This document shows, piece by piece, positions 24,685 through 36,252 of a stretch of DNA of 64,000 nucleotides. How positions within the stretch are numbered: the stretch's first letter is position 1; the number at the start of each line of letters is the position of its first letter. The DNA lies in the NCBI GenBank assembly GCA_023678885.1, contig CM042972.1:11366501-11430500 (forward strand). Reading direction: 5' to 3'. Source of the DNA: Pogostemon cablin (lineage: Eukaryota > Streptophyta > Magnoliopsida > Lamiales > Lamiaceae). Below the pieces are notes generated by a model that saw nothing but the letters and a program-made list of their open reading frames with translations, was not told the origin of the DNA and did no database searches. The position numbers and the translations under genes are program-made.

Positions 24685-24858
24685 AGCTCGTGTGTTCTGG
24701 GACACCGAGTCGCCAACTCTCCCCATTCATATTTTATTTAACACTATGTATTACTATGAGTTTAAATTGAGTTTGAGGATATAATATTCCCGATGACACA
24801 AGAGCTAAATTAAGATTGGGAACCCGGTATCCCCGGGACACAAGAACCCTTCTCTTAT
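24685..24858. mobile_element. Possible MITE with inverted ends
   Basis: The left end GCTCGTGTGTTCTGGGACACC and the right end, read inverted as GTTCTTGTGTCCCGGGGATACC, are similar over about 35 bp. No clear target-site duplication. Confidence 0.3.
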
Positions 24859-24980
24859 TTTTTATTAATTTGAGTATAACTTTTTATTAAATGTATCACT
24901 CTTTATTTATTTCATGAACTCTTCATGTGAGATAATCTCACATAAATGTTTGTTAGTGTTAAAGATAACACACTAGAATA

Positions 24981-25212
24981 TACTCTCTCCGTCTCAGGTT
25001 AAGGGGGTCATTTTTCCATTTTGGTTGTCCCACTCAAAGGGTTTCCTTTTCTTTTTTACACACATGAGACCCACACAACTCTTCTAATACAATTAAAATA
25101 TGGGGCACATACTCCTACTAATACAACTACCAACTACACATTAAATAATAATACTCTTTAATCTACGTGCCAAAAAACAAATGATCCTCTTACGTCGAGA
25201 TGGAGGGAGTAT
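24981..25212. mobile_element. Stowaway-like MITE
   Basis: TA-flanked, with ends TACTCTCTCCGTCTC and GAGATGGAGGGAGTATA, the inverted-repeat form of the family. Confidence 0.65.
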
Positions 25213-26960
25213 AAGTATATGTGAGGCGGATGTAATACCAGTTGATCAGTTATTAATGCATAATTATTATATATGTAAAACATGATTATATATGAGTTGA
25301 TCTGTTTTTATAATACGTCTAACAAGATAGTATCTCATTGCAAAAATAGTTATGTATAAGAAAATTTATATTAAATCATAAGAGTAGAGACTAATTCAAA
25401 TTTAAACATAAAATATCAAATTAAATAAATCAATAAATCATAAAGTAAAGGTTAATTAATTGAAAGAAAAACCACAAGTTTACTCTGCAAATTAATCTTG
25501 ATCTTTGATAAATTTAAAAAATAATGTTGCAAAATATAACCAAATTCTAAAAAAAAAACTCAAATTTAAACCCCACCTTTGAGAAAAATATGTACAGTTT
25601 GCATCAATATTGACCCTAAAATTAAAATTAAAATACAATTATAGCATAAAAATTAGTATTAAACTGAGAACAATTAACCTTTCAAAATAAAATAAAACAT
25701 GAAAATAAGAAAAAAAAAAAAAAAAGGAAAAATTGACTATATGGGATTGTTTGAATTAGTTAAAACTTATTTCCCCCTTATTCCTCAACCTGAAAACACA
25801 AATTCTCATAAACAAATAAAATTAGGTCATGTTATTCAAATCTCTACAAAAGATTTTAGAAAAGGGCTCAAACATGATCTAAAAGCTAAGTCCATCAAAA
25901 GAATATGCTTACAAAAGAGATGCTATATCCAAACTATGAGTGACTTCGTTAATATGCTTCAAATTAATCCAAATAATTGACACAGAATTAGTGATGTAGT
26001 TGTTGTGCGAGTAATTGAAAAGAAGTCTAGTGTAAAAGAAATAATTGAGATAGAGCAATTAAAGTTGGCAATTCAGATTTGTTTCAAAAATTAATCAACA
26101 CATCACTTATTGTTTCTTCTTGAAGGAAAAAACATGATAAGGGTCAGTCCTCTTCATACTTGGACTGGTCTTGGTCCAATTCCCAGAGCAAAATATTGTC
26201 ACAAAATGTCAGATTTCTCAGTAAGAAAGAAGAACCCTCAATTTCAATTTCACATTATCAATAAAATAAACTTAACATTTCTCTTCATAAACTCTTCCAA
26301 AAGAGCCAATAGCAGTTTGATGTGTGTACCGAATCCTCGGTTCGAATTATCTTTGTCATTTTCGTATATCATTTCCTGTGTCATATCATTAGATGATTGA
26401 AATTTAGGAAAGAGTGAAATTATATCCTAAAAATGAAAGCATAAATCATATAGACAATGATTGGATTTATTTCTCAATTATATAAAATGTGACACAATAG
26501 ATGATACACAAAGATAACGCAGAAGATCCGTGCCTAATCCTGGGTAAATCACAATTAAATATTGAGCTCTCTGTTTCAAATTACTCAAGAACTTCACACA
26601 ATTTACCTCTTACATTGAATTCTTATTTTGTTGATGGGGGCATACTATTTAATAAAACAAACTTTGCATTACATATATGTATATATTTATATATAAACAT
26701 TTGAAGGTTAACATTGTAATAAGTAGTGGGCACAAACAGCAGACAACAAGGTCTGATCTCATGGTTTCCTCACCCCAATGCCATTACCCCATAGCTCTCT
26801 CTCTCTGACCAATCTTTGGCTTCTGTGATTAAAGAGAAAATAATACTCCAATGTTGTTATTTTAAGTATTGTAAGATGCATATATAATCCTACAACAGAA
26901 AAAACAAAAAGTGATACACTTAAACCAAGACATATCCTATTAAAATAACAAGCCTTGGAA
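25213..26960. other. Intergenic, no gene supported
   Basis: AT-rich, with several short ORFs (for example 25699-25980 and 26110-26400) that lack recognisable domains and codon-like composition. Confidence 0.35.
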
Positions 26961-26999
26961 TATTGCAACATTTAATACTCTCTGCAGCACCTTTTAAAG

Positions 27000-27705
27000 C
27001 ATTCAATTTCTATATTTTATTTTCAAAACCTCATAGATCCAACCCACACTTTAGATTCTCCCATATGTACAGCTTGTTCATGAGAGAGAGAGAGAGGGAA
27101 TAGACAGATGGTCTCTCAGGAACTACAGGAAAGGAGGGTCACCCTTTTTCTCTTCTTTTCTTCCCTTCAAGTGAAAAAACTAACCAGGTAAAAGTGCTCT
27201 GTATTTCTTTTACCAATCTTCATCATTATAACCAAATACTAAAGGATTAATTTGATCTTTTGGCCGTAATCACTCTGATCCATCCTCCTCTTGGATTTGA
27301 ACAGTAAAAGGCTGAGGTTCTGTGTTCTGACTCTGGGAGGTCCCACTGTGTAAGAAGATGATTCATGATTTCACATGTAGGAAAAGGATCCTCTCTCTCT
27401 CTCTGTCTCTCTCTCTCTCTCTTCATTCTTATGATGATGATGATTCAAAAGTCTTTACTGCTCACTGTTGCATTCATCTTCTGATCACTTGTCCCCATTT
27501 CACAGCCACACATTAAATTCAGTTGTGGGAAATGAAGAAGATGGATGGATGATGGCATGCTTCTTCTGAATGTCCACTGCAAAAAAACATGGTACACACA
27601 TAAGCCACTTCATTCATCTCCCACATTCTTCATTCATTACAATAACCACTAACCATTTTTGGGGGGTGGGGTGGCCTCCTCCCTTTTGATTACTTACACC
27701 AGACC
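27000..27705 (+). promoter_or_regulatory. Promoter and 5' UTR of the TIR-NB-TPR gene
   Basis: Precedes the ATG at 27706. It holds GA repeats at 27082-27098 and a CT-rich microsatellite at 27391-27422, both common in plant core promoters and leaders. A possible 5' UTR intron runs from the CAG|GTAAAA donor at 27188 to the TTTCACAG acceptor ending at 27505. No certain TATA box. Confidence 0.35.
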
Positions 27706-30552
27706 ATGAATGGAGATGGAGCAGTGATCCCCACCGTTGATTCCAAGCCCCCCCTCACCATCCTAACCTCCACCCAAGATTCACTCTCCAAGAACTCTTC
27801 CCCCTACACCTCCCCCCTCGTCTCCCCCCCTTCCTCCGCCTTCGTCTCGGCGCTGCAGTCGCCGTACATCTCCCCCAGAGCCACCGGAGAAGCCGCCGAA
27901 ACCCCAACTCCGGCGACCACCCCGGTATCGTACAGCGGGTCCCAATCCCAGTCCGACGACGTACCCAGCACCTCCTACACCCCACCCCCGGAGAACCACC
28001 CCACCACCAAGGTGAAGATTGTGACCTGCGTCCCTGTTTCGGACACGGCACCTCGGATTTCCTTCTCGTTCCCCATTCCTCGTATCTCCTTCGCCAAGGG
28101 CTCTGTTTCCCCTGCTTCCAACGCGAAGCTCAGAAGCTGCGATGTGTACGTGGGTTTCCATGGGCAGAACCCTAATTTGGTGAGATTCTGCAAGTGGCTG
28201 AAATCGGAGCTGGAGATACAGGGCATTGCCTGCTTCGTAACTGATAGAGCCAAATACGCAGATAATCAGAGCCATGAGATTGCTGATAGGGTGATCTGCT
28301 CAGTGACGTTTGGAGTGGTGGTAGTCACCAATTACAGCCTTCTGAATCATCTGAGCTTGGAGGAGATTAGGTTCTTTGCACAGAAGAAGAATTTGATCCC
28401 TCTGTTCTTCGACACTGATGCTGATGAAATAGCTGGTCTGTTCAACCCCCATGGTGACAACAAGGAGTGTAAGGAAGCCATGGATGGGCTGATGAGGTGC
28501 CATGAGTTTGGGTTGGAGGCAAATGAGAGGAATTGGAGAAGTTGCATCACAAGAGCTGCTGGTATACTGAGGGCAAAGCTAGGGAGGAAGAGTGTGGTGG
28601 AAAAGGAAGTGGATGTGTGTGATGAGCTACCTTTTCCAAGAAACAAGTACTTTGTGGGGAGGGAGAGAGAGATTGTTGATATTGAAACAGCTTTCTTTGG
28701 GTGTGGGGACTATTTGGATCAAGAATGTGCAGTGGCCACCACAAAAGGTGGAGCTCAAGGACAGTCTGATGCTGATGGGGAAAGTGAGGTTGATAAAACT
28801 AAAGGGAACACTAAATTCATTAGTTTGGAGGTTGGGAGGTGTAAAGAACCCAATTTAGAGGCATGGGTTGAGCCCCCAATTGGGAGGAACTCTTTGAAGA
28901 GGAGTAAGTACAGGAAGGCCAAGAATGGGAAGGGAAGCAACATTGTGTGCATCAATGGATCATCAGGAGTTGGTAAAACTGAGCTGGCTTTGGAGTTTGC
29001 TTATCGCTATTCACAGAGGTACAAGATGGTGTTGTGGGTGGGTGGTGAAGCTAGGTATTTCAGGCAGAACATACTCAACATATCTGTCAACATGGGGTTG
29101 GATGTGAGTGCAGATGAGGAGAAGGAGAGGGGGAGGATTCGGAGCTTCGATGAGCAAGAATTGGAGGCGTTTAAAAGGTTTAAGAGGGAGCTTTTTAGGG
29201 ACATGCCCTATTTACTCATCATAGATAATCTTGAAACGGAGAGGGAATGGTGGGAAGGGAAAGATCTCCATGATTTGATACCGAGGAACACCGGAGGCAC
29301 CCATGTCATCTTCACGACGAGGCTGCCCCGTGTGATGAACTTGGATCCATTGCAGCTTCGAACGCTGCCCTTACCGGATGCAATGACATTGATCCGTGGG
29401 AGACGGAGAAAGGAGTACCCGGCCTCAGAGGTGGAATTTCTTGGAAAATTCGACGAAAAACTAGGGAGATCAAGTTATGGGTTGTGGGTTGTAGGGTGTT
29501 TACTTTCTGAGCTTGGGATTGCTCCATCTGCTCTATTTGAAGCTGTGAATCAGATGGAGATGGTTCCATATGAGGAAAGGAGTGGATGTTGTGGTTTGAC
29601 CAATGGGGAGCATCAGTTTTGCAGCAGCAATCCATTCCAAATCAAAGTGTTGTTGTTTGTTGCTTCTCTGTTGCAGCAAAGTAATGGAAATAGGAATGTT
29701 CTGTCTTCAAGAATGCTTCAAGTTGGAGCATGGTTTGCTCCGTCTCCGATTCCATCGAATTTACTAGCCGTTGCAGCTAACAGTGTACCCTCTTCAAGGA
29801 ACAAGTTGAGGAAGTGGACTAGATGCTTGAAGCTCACTCTGTGTTGCCTGTCGAACCAAACGTGGAAGAGCGAGGAGGAATCGGCTATGGTTTTGGTTCG
29901 ACTAGGGTTAGCTTCCAAGGTGAACCGACACCCCGGGTGTTGGATCCAATTCCACCCCATAACACAAGTGTTGACAAAGTGGAAAGATGGATTAGTTGCA
30001 GCAAAAGCAGCAGTTGAGGGTGTCCGAAGAGTAGGCAGTCCTAGCATGAACTCCAACCACCTCTGGTCATCGGCTTTCCTCGTCTTCGGATTCAAATCCA
30101 AGCCCCCTCTCGTTCAGCTCAAGCCGATAGACATGGTGCTCTTCATCAAGAAAACAGCCCTTCCATTGTCAATACAAGCATTCACAACCTTCTCCAGGTG
30201 CAATTCAGCTTTAGAGCTGTTGAAAGTGAGCACAAACGTGCTCGAGGAAGTCGAGAAGTCGTTCATGTCGCAGATTCAGGACTGGTGCCATGGCTCCCTA
30301 TGCTGGAAAAAGCATCTACAGTCGAATCAAAGAGTGGATGAGTATGTCTGGCAAGAAGTGACATTGCTGAAGGCTGCACTGCTTGAGATGAGGGCGAAGC
30401 TGCTGCTGCGCGGCGGCTTTTTCGACAGTGGGGAAGAGCTTTGTAGGACTTGCATCAGCATTAGGACAGTGATGTTAGGGCATAACCATGCTCAAACCTT
30501 AGCTGCTCAAGAAACATTGGCCAAGTTAGTGAGAATGAGAAGCAAGATTTGA
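27706..30552 (+). CDS. TIR / NB-ARC / TPR-like protein (XTNX/TNP group), intact single exon
   Basis: A 948-codon frame without interruption; the only complete gene here. Residues 1-140 are Ser/Pro/Thr-rich and probably disordered. A TIR-like domain follows at about 141-290 (CDVYVGFHGQN, then HLSLEEIRFF, where Glu220 aligns with the catalytic Glu of NADase TIRs). The NB-ARC domain has its P-loop at 417-425 (NGSSGVGKT), Walker B at 502-508 (YLLIIDN), an RNBS-B-like FTTR at 536-539 and a GLPL-like segment near 589-600. The usual MHD position appears replaced by an FHPITQ segment (749-754). The C-terminus (about 830-948) is helical and TPR-like rather than LRR. This domain order is that of the conserved plant XTNX/TNP proteins (Arabidopsis At5g56220 type), which lack LRRs and are kept at low copy across land plants. 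They are related to intracellular immune receptors but with unclear function. The start fits because the N-terminus matches the group's Ser/Pro-rich leader. Expected cytoplasmic or nuclear; no signal peptide. Confidence 0.9.
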   Translation: MNGDGAVIPTVDSKPPLTILTSTQDSLSKNSSPYTSPLVSPPSSAFVSALQSPYISPRATGEAAETPTPATTPVSYSGSQSQSDDVPSTSYTPPPENHPTTKVKIVTCVPVSDTAPRISFSFPIPRISFAKGSVSPASNAKLRSCDVYVGFHGQNPNLVRFCKWLKSELEIQGIACFVTDRAKYADNQSHEIADRVICSVTFGVVVVTNYSLLNHLSLEEIRFFAQKKNLIPLFFDTDADEIAGLFNPHGDNKECKEAMDGLMRCHEFGLEANERNWRSCITRAAGILRAKLGRKSVVEKEVDVCDELPFPRNKYFVGREREIVDIETAFFGCGDYLDQECAVATTKGGAQGQSDADGESEVDKTKGNTKFISLEVGRCKEPNLEAWVEPPIGRNSLKRSKYRKAKNGKGSNIVCINGSSGVGKTELALEFAYRYSQRYKMVLWVGGEARYFRQNILNISVNMGLDVSADEEKERGRIRSFDEQELEAFKRFKRELFRDMPYLLIIDNLETEREWWEGKDLHDLIPRNTGGTHVIFTTRLPRVMNLDPLQLRTLPLPDAMTLIRGRRRKEYPASEVEFLGKFDEKLGRSSYGLWVVGCLLSELGIAPSALFEAVNQMEMVPYEERSGCCGLTNGEHQFCSSNPFQIKVLLFVASLLQQSNGNRNVLSSRMLQVGAWFAPSPIPSNLLAVAANSVPSSRNKLRKWTRCLKLTLCCLSNQTWKSEEESAMVLVRLGLASKVNRHPGCWIQFHPITQVLTKWKDGLVAAKAAVEGVRRVGSPSMNSNHLWSSAFLVFGFKSKPPLVQLKPIDMVLFIKKTALPLSIQAFTTFSRCNSALELLKVSTNVLEEVEKSFMSQIQDWCHGSLCWKKHLQSNQRVDEYVWQEVTLLKAALLEMRAKLLLRGGFFDSGEELCRTCISIRTVMLGHNHAQTLAAQETLAKLVRMRSKI

Positions 30553-31278
30553 AACTAATGCTGCTGTTCTGTTATTACCAACTTTCTGGTAGCTCAATTT
30601 TGTTCACAATGTAATGTTGTTTATGCTGCCACTGCCAGTTAGTTAAATCATAATTCACATTTTTTAAGGATGATTACAGTTTACTTACTGGATCCAGTTC
30701 AATGGCACAAGTAGTCGAGTTAAATTGTTTCTTGAATGGCAGAAATAAGACGCACGTTGAAATTTGAGAATTGGTAGTGATTTTGGAATGGTAATACTAA
30801 AATGAACATATTTGATACAGTGATTAGAGAGAGTGATAGAGGAAAGATTGAATTTTAATGGAGATTTCACTTCCAAAATGGTGTTTTGGGCCAGCAAATC
30901 TATTCAACTTTTTCATCTTTTCACACATGCATAAATGGCAAAGTGTAGTTCAATATGTACAAGAGGAAATGGGTGTATATATACCCTTCAAAATATATGG
31001 AAAAAACTTTTATACCACAAATTTAGTGGTAATTTATTTCCCCAAAAAGACATAAATACTCTTGACTCGTTTGATGGCTCGGTAAAAATAAATGACTCGA
31101 TTGATGGGTCGGTAGCTTTTAAATAGAATCACCAATTGAGTCATTGATATTTTAGTCTTTTAGGACATTATAAAATTAGTAATTAAAATTGTGGAAAAAT
31201 TGTTTTTCGTAAAATCCATTTGAGTAAATTAAAAATTTTCCCCATGTAAAAATGCCAAGTTTGGAAGAAGAATTATAT
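30553..31278 (+). other. 3' UTR of the TIR-NB-TPR gene, then AT-rich intergenic
   Basis: Starts after the TGA. Motifs such as TTGTTCACAATGTAATGTTG within 100 bp could serve polyadenylation. Beyond about 30700 there is no gene. Confidence 0.4.
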
Positions 31279-31519
31279 TTCCTCCGTTCCGAAATATTGT
31301 ATGCATTTATTTTTTGTACATAGATTAGTGTGGTGTGAATTGAGAAAAATAATTTTTAATGTGTAGTGGGTAGTTGTTTTAGTGTAGTGTGTGGGCCCGA
31401 TGTAGATATAATAATTGTTTTGTGTGAGTCTCATCTACCAAAAAAAGAGATGTATACTTTATTTTGGGACGATCCAAAATGAAAAAAAAATGTATACTTT
31501 GATGCGGGACGGTGGGAGT
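31279..31519. mobile_element. Stowaway-like MITE
   Basis: Ends TTTCCTCCGTTCCGAAAT and GCGGGACGGTGGGAGTA, with inverted internal blocks (TGTATGCATTTATTTT versus AAAAATGTATACTTTG). Confidence 0.6.
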
Positions 31520-31643
31520 ATCAAAGCTCTAGACAAAAATACCCTTCATCACTCTCAAATCTCACTTGTCACCTGGTAAGATGGTAATCTCTCTCCCACC
31601 CCTCCTCCACCGGTGACGGTTCTCCCTTCTCCCTCCACCGCAT

Positions 31644-32216
31644 TGTTGGGAATTTAATTGGTCTCACATGTGAAGAGGATCAAGCATGGTAAATTGGTGA
31701 TTTTGGGGGCCTAGAGCTTGGCCTAGAAGAATCAATGACAAATCTATGTGTGAACATAATCAGTGACAAAATTGTATGTAAACACAATCACTAATGAAAA
31801 TAGCAATTCTGCTATATGAGAGTGGTTTCTGGAGCCTATCATTCTGCACCCATTCAACACAACACCACATCCATAGCATATGCATACACAAGTACTTGCA
31901 TCCTAGTACGAAGTCCTTTGTTCTCTCTTAGTTCGCTGGAGTTCCTGCGATAGCGGTGCTATTTTTGTCGAAAATGAGATGTCATTTCGTCTTTGGGGAA
32001 GATCCCCCAAGTCCGTAGCACTACCAGGGCGTGTTTCTTTTTGCGGAAAGAATTCTACTCGAATCGACTTCGCCATCATCCCAAGACATTTAAGATTCAT
32101 GATCTAAGATCCTATACTCTACTCTTTCTATTTTTTTGTATTTTGATTTAGTAATTCTCCTTTATATTTTTATATTCATTGTAATAATAATTAGTTGGTG
32201 TACATCTAAACCAACA
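31644..32216. repeat. Possible copia-type solo LTR (second family)
   Basis: About 573 bp starting TGTTGGGAATTTAATTGG and ending ACATCTAAACCAACA, the TGTTGG...CCAACA inverted ends typical of copia LTRs. The 5-bp flanks do not match, and no PBS or coding sequence is adjacent, so it is either old or a fragment. Confidence 0.4.
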
Positions 32217-32361
32217 ATAATCACCATCCTCTCTAAACAAACTCGTCATTACCCCTAAGCTAACTCCAAGAGACACAAACCCGCCATCTACCTCCTCCTC
32301 ATAACCCCAATAGCCCTTAACTCGTCCACATGAGAAGACCCAAATTGCGTGCGTAGTTTGT

Positions 32362-33845
32362 TCATTCTTTTTCTTCACTCACAAGAATGATTACCCTCAA
32401 GTGTAAGAGATCAATTGTAGCACACGCTTGATCAAGTTAAATTATCGAACCCATAGGATTAAAGCTAAACAGAGTACCACAAAAAATTAATTACACCACT
32501 ATTAATTAAGACGTAATAACCTTTTCTAATTTTGGAATTTATTAAAATAAATTTGCAGAAAAATAAAAAATAAAAGCTACAAACAATCACAAGGGTTTCA
32601 AGAGAAAATATAAGGTAGCTCCAGGAAACCCAGTTTAAATCAGTCAAATTAAATTACTAGACAATCAGTTATAATACCTGCTAAAATTACGATATCGATC
32701 ACTTAAATATGCTAAGCCTCTTAGATCAAGTAAACTGTTTTTTGATCGGTAGATCAAGTAAACTTAACATGTAAATTTGGTTCAAAATCTCAGATGCAGA
32801 AGAATAATTCCTACTCCATTTCTAGGTACTTCATGCTACAACTATTCAGAAAAGTACTAGCCCATGATGTTACAAGTAACAACCATGTCTGTGGAATGAA
32901 CTTGCCCATGAGTCTATAAATCAACAATAAGAAATTAAATAATGAAGAAAAACCCTTGTTTGGAATAATTCTTCATCTTGATGATCCTCCTATTTTCACC
33001 TTTTCAAGTAGCAAATACTATGACTGAGTGTGAGGTGGTGATAGGTGAAAAGCAGGTGAAGGGTAGAGATGGATGGTGGATCTTGATTTTGGAATTGTGG
33101 CATGTGATGGGTGTGAAGGTTGTTTTCGAAACTCCCCAATGGCTCATTTTATAGTTGAGGGCTCATAAGACTTTGATTCCATCTCAAAAGAGGATTTTTT
33201 TCATGTCAAAACACGCATCGAGCCCAAAATTGGGTTGTCGGGAAGTTGCACAGTTCGTGCAGGCCATATCGTGTCGCAAGGAGTGGGCAACTCGTGCCAC
33301 TCTTGCTGCCCCATCGGCAGCATGCGCGACCTCACAATTTATACCATAACTTTTTCATCAGAACTCCGATTGAGATGATTTTTACGCTCACGCGATCTTC
33401 TCTTTCTTAGATTTATATTGATATAAAATATAAAAAAAATATAACATTTGAAGGTTGCACGAGTCATGATGGGTTGACACAGCTTGCGCGACCTCACTAT
33501 TTTGATAATAATTTTCTCATCTAAATTCCAATTGAGGTGTTTCTTGAGTCAAAATGATCTCTCTTCTGTAATTTTCTAACCATATATCACACGACTAATT
33601 TTTAATTCAATAAAAATAAAACTTATTCGAAGTGGATATGCATTTTTTAGCATTCTGTCACAATTTCATTCTTCATTCAAACTTTGCACTTTTGATCATT
33701 TTTCAACCAAAAAACACGAAATAACACCTCAAATGCACCAATATCTTAAATATATAAAAATTAATTTAATTCTAAAATACGAACATAAATTTCATAAAAC
33801 GATACTAAATCGGACCCTAAAACATGCAAATTTTCACACTAATCA
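32362..33845. repeat. Solo LTR, family B, copy 1 (diverged)
   Basis: Aligns in order with the better-bounded copy at 51176-53120: both have ATCAATTG..GC..A..CG near the start followed by ATCGAACCCA, share GCTTGCGCGAC/CTCACCAATTT-type blocks mid-element, and end with CTAAAACA-GC, TTTTCAC and a terminal ATCA. No internal retrotransposon domains. No target-site duplication seen. Confidence 0.55.
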
Positions 33846-33869
33846 ACGTTCGATCGAGCTCGAGTGAAA

Positions 33870-34600
33870 CTGGTACCTAGTGTCTAAACCCTCAGGTGAG
33901 AAATGCAATCCCCTTTCCTTTATGGCACTAATGTGGCAATGAGAAATATGGAATCTTGCTATCTAAATGTATGTTACCAAGGAGCCTTTTGAATTGTTTC
34001 AAAAAAAAAGAAAAAAAAAACCTTACATGTGTTCTATATGTTCGATAAAATGCTTGAGAAAAAACTAGCTGTTGAATTTGATTCTTGGGGACTTATATAT
34101 GAATTCTTATATTGTGTAATTTCATACTTGGAAGAGGCTAAACATATCTCGAAAGAAATATAGGCACGTTAGGCCAAAACAATATAAAAATTATGAGAAT
34201 ATATTACCTCGGTCCGGAAAAGATTTTGAGAAGGAAACTTTCATTTCCATATGATAATATATACATTTGAATTGTTTATCTGGCTTTGACTGACAATTAA
34301 GTTATGTAATTTTATCTCCCAGAAAAATTTATATATGACAATGGAGGTATGTTTATGTTTATATTATGTAAAAGTATATTTGTGTTAGAGTATGTTGTTA
34401 AATACTATATAAAGTGGACATTTATACTGTATAACAATGTTATATAAAAAGTTTCTCCATTTTATGATAATGTATGTATGTTTAGTGTATGCTAAAGTAT
34501 GATTTTTTTTTTTTTTTTGTGTGTGAGAAAATCTTAGTAAACATTACTGAGTAATACAACTTTAGCGTAAATTATATATACTTTTAAAATAATACCTTAT
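33870..34600. other. Intergenic, no gene supported
   Basis: AT-rich with homopolymer runs (near 34002 and 34505). Nothing recognisable. Confidence 0.35.
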
Positions 34601-34603
34601 CAA

Positions 34604-34880
34604 TACTCCCTCCATCCCATTTACTTGCATGGTTACTGTAGATACGGAGTTTAACAAAAGTTATTTTTAACTAACTTTATTGACTTTTTAGGGTAATGTA
34701 GTCTTTTTAATATATATATTATAATATATATTATATGTGTTAGGTAGGAGTGACAAATTTATAATTACAATGTACTTTTATGGTTAGGAATTGATGTAAT
34801 GTTCCTTTTATGGGTAGTGCAATTTAATATGGGACGGATGAAAATAAAAAGTATGAAGTTTAATGTGGGACGGAGGAAGT
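34604..34880. mobile_element. Stowaway-like MITE
   Basis: Ends TACTCCCTCCATCCCATTTA and TGTGGGACGGAGGAAGTA, flanked by TA-containing sequence. Short AT-rich interior, no ORF. Confidence 0.65.
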
Positions 34881-34971
34881 AATATAAAGTATGTCATTTT
34901 TGCGTTAGAGTATGATGCTCAATACTGTAAAGTTGATATTTATATTAATATTACAATATTATAGAAAAAAT

Positions 34972-36003
34972 TACTCTCTACGTCCCTCTACTAAGTGACC
35001 GTTTACTTTTCTCACGTGGGTTAAGGAGTATTATATTTTATGTGTAGTGGATAGATTTTAAATGTTTTTTAACCTGTACCATTTTCATTAATTTTCTCTA
35101 AATTTTAAAAATAAAACTTGATAATCTACCAACATAAAATATAAAAAACAGAAAAAAAATCCTTTACAGAACCCATTTACAGAAAGAAAAAAATAGAGGT
35201 GCGATCGCTATTGTTTGGTTGATGGCATGACCGGCGGCACTATGGGGGTGTTGCGGCAGATCCAACAGATGGCGGTCAACGAACATCAGCAACTAGAGAC
35301 TGAGCGACTGGATCTGGCGGTGCAACTTCTTCAGCAGCTAGATCTTGTCGGGGCTCGTTTGACGGTATTCTCAAGGGATTGCGTTTCTGGCGGTGGCCTC
35401 CAGTGAAGAATCCGGTTGGAACTCGTGGCGGCACTCGGCTATCGACCCTTGGGCGGTGGTCGGTGAGGATAGAGGTCGGCAACCGGCGACTGTCGGTGGT
35501 ACTCCAACAACGGGCGGGCTCGCGCAAGATGGAGTGGTGGTCGACGGAAGAGAGGAGATTTCGACGGTGAAGGCAATTTCAATCTTCAATTTTGGAGAGG
35601 AGATTTTCTTGAAGAGAGAGAAAGTCGATAGAGAGTGAGGTTACAAATCTGAAATTTTATGGGGAGTGAGGTTAGAGATCTGAGATCTTATTCAAGATAG
35701 GGCAGTTGATTTAAACTCTACAGATCTGAAATTTTACGGGGAGTGAGGTTAGAGATATCAAATCTTATTCTAGATAGGGCAGTTGATTTAAACTTTAAAG
35801 AATTAAATTAAAGTGTGTATTTGAGTTAAAATTAATAGTTATAATAAATTTAAAATAATGGCAGAAGGTGTAATTTTATGTAATTTAGTGGGGAAATATA
35901 AAAGAAGGCAGGACCCATTTTTACCAAAATAGAAAACGAACACCTTGTAGTGGGACGGATCAAAATGGCAAAATAGACACTTATCAAAGGGACAGAGGGA
36001 GTA
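34972..36003. mobile_element. Large Stowaway-ended element with GC-rich insert
   Basis: About 1.03 kb between TACTCTCTACGTCCCTCTA and GGGACAGAGGGAGTA. This is several times the length of the typical family members here. The interior has a GC-rich block at 35195-35640, open in several overlapping frames (none recognised), then a 77-bp imperfect tandem repeat (TCTGAAATTTTA at 35648 and 35725). May be a non-autonomous element that captured a gene fragment. Confidence 0.45.
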
Positions 36004-36252
36004 TTTAGTTTATGTTAAAATATGAAGATTTTGTTTTAAAGTATATTTAAGTGACGATTGAATAGCGTAGAAGACGATTGGCATGGTTCGGTGGAACACC
36101 AAAGAAATTTCTAATAAATCAATTCACATCGTTCAATTCAACATAGAAGAGATATATCATTTTTTATGATCCCATAAAATTAGGATCTTCATAAAGTTAA
36201 GGGTTTGACTAATGATAAATACAAGATAAATTATTATTAAATTAATGGATAA

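Noticed and set aside
25699..25980. 93-codon plus-strand ORF rich in Lys
   Set aside because: Starts in a poly-A tract, has no recognised motif and lies in featureless AT-rich DNA.
27755..28275. Long minus-strand ORFs opposite the TIR-NB-TPR gene
   Set aside because: Shadows of the biased codon use of the plus-strand gene.
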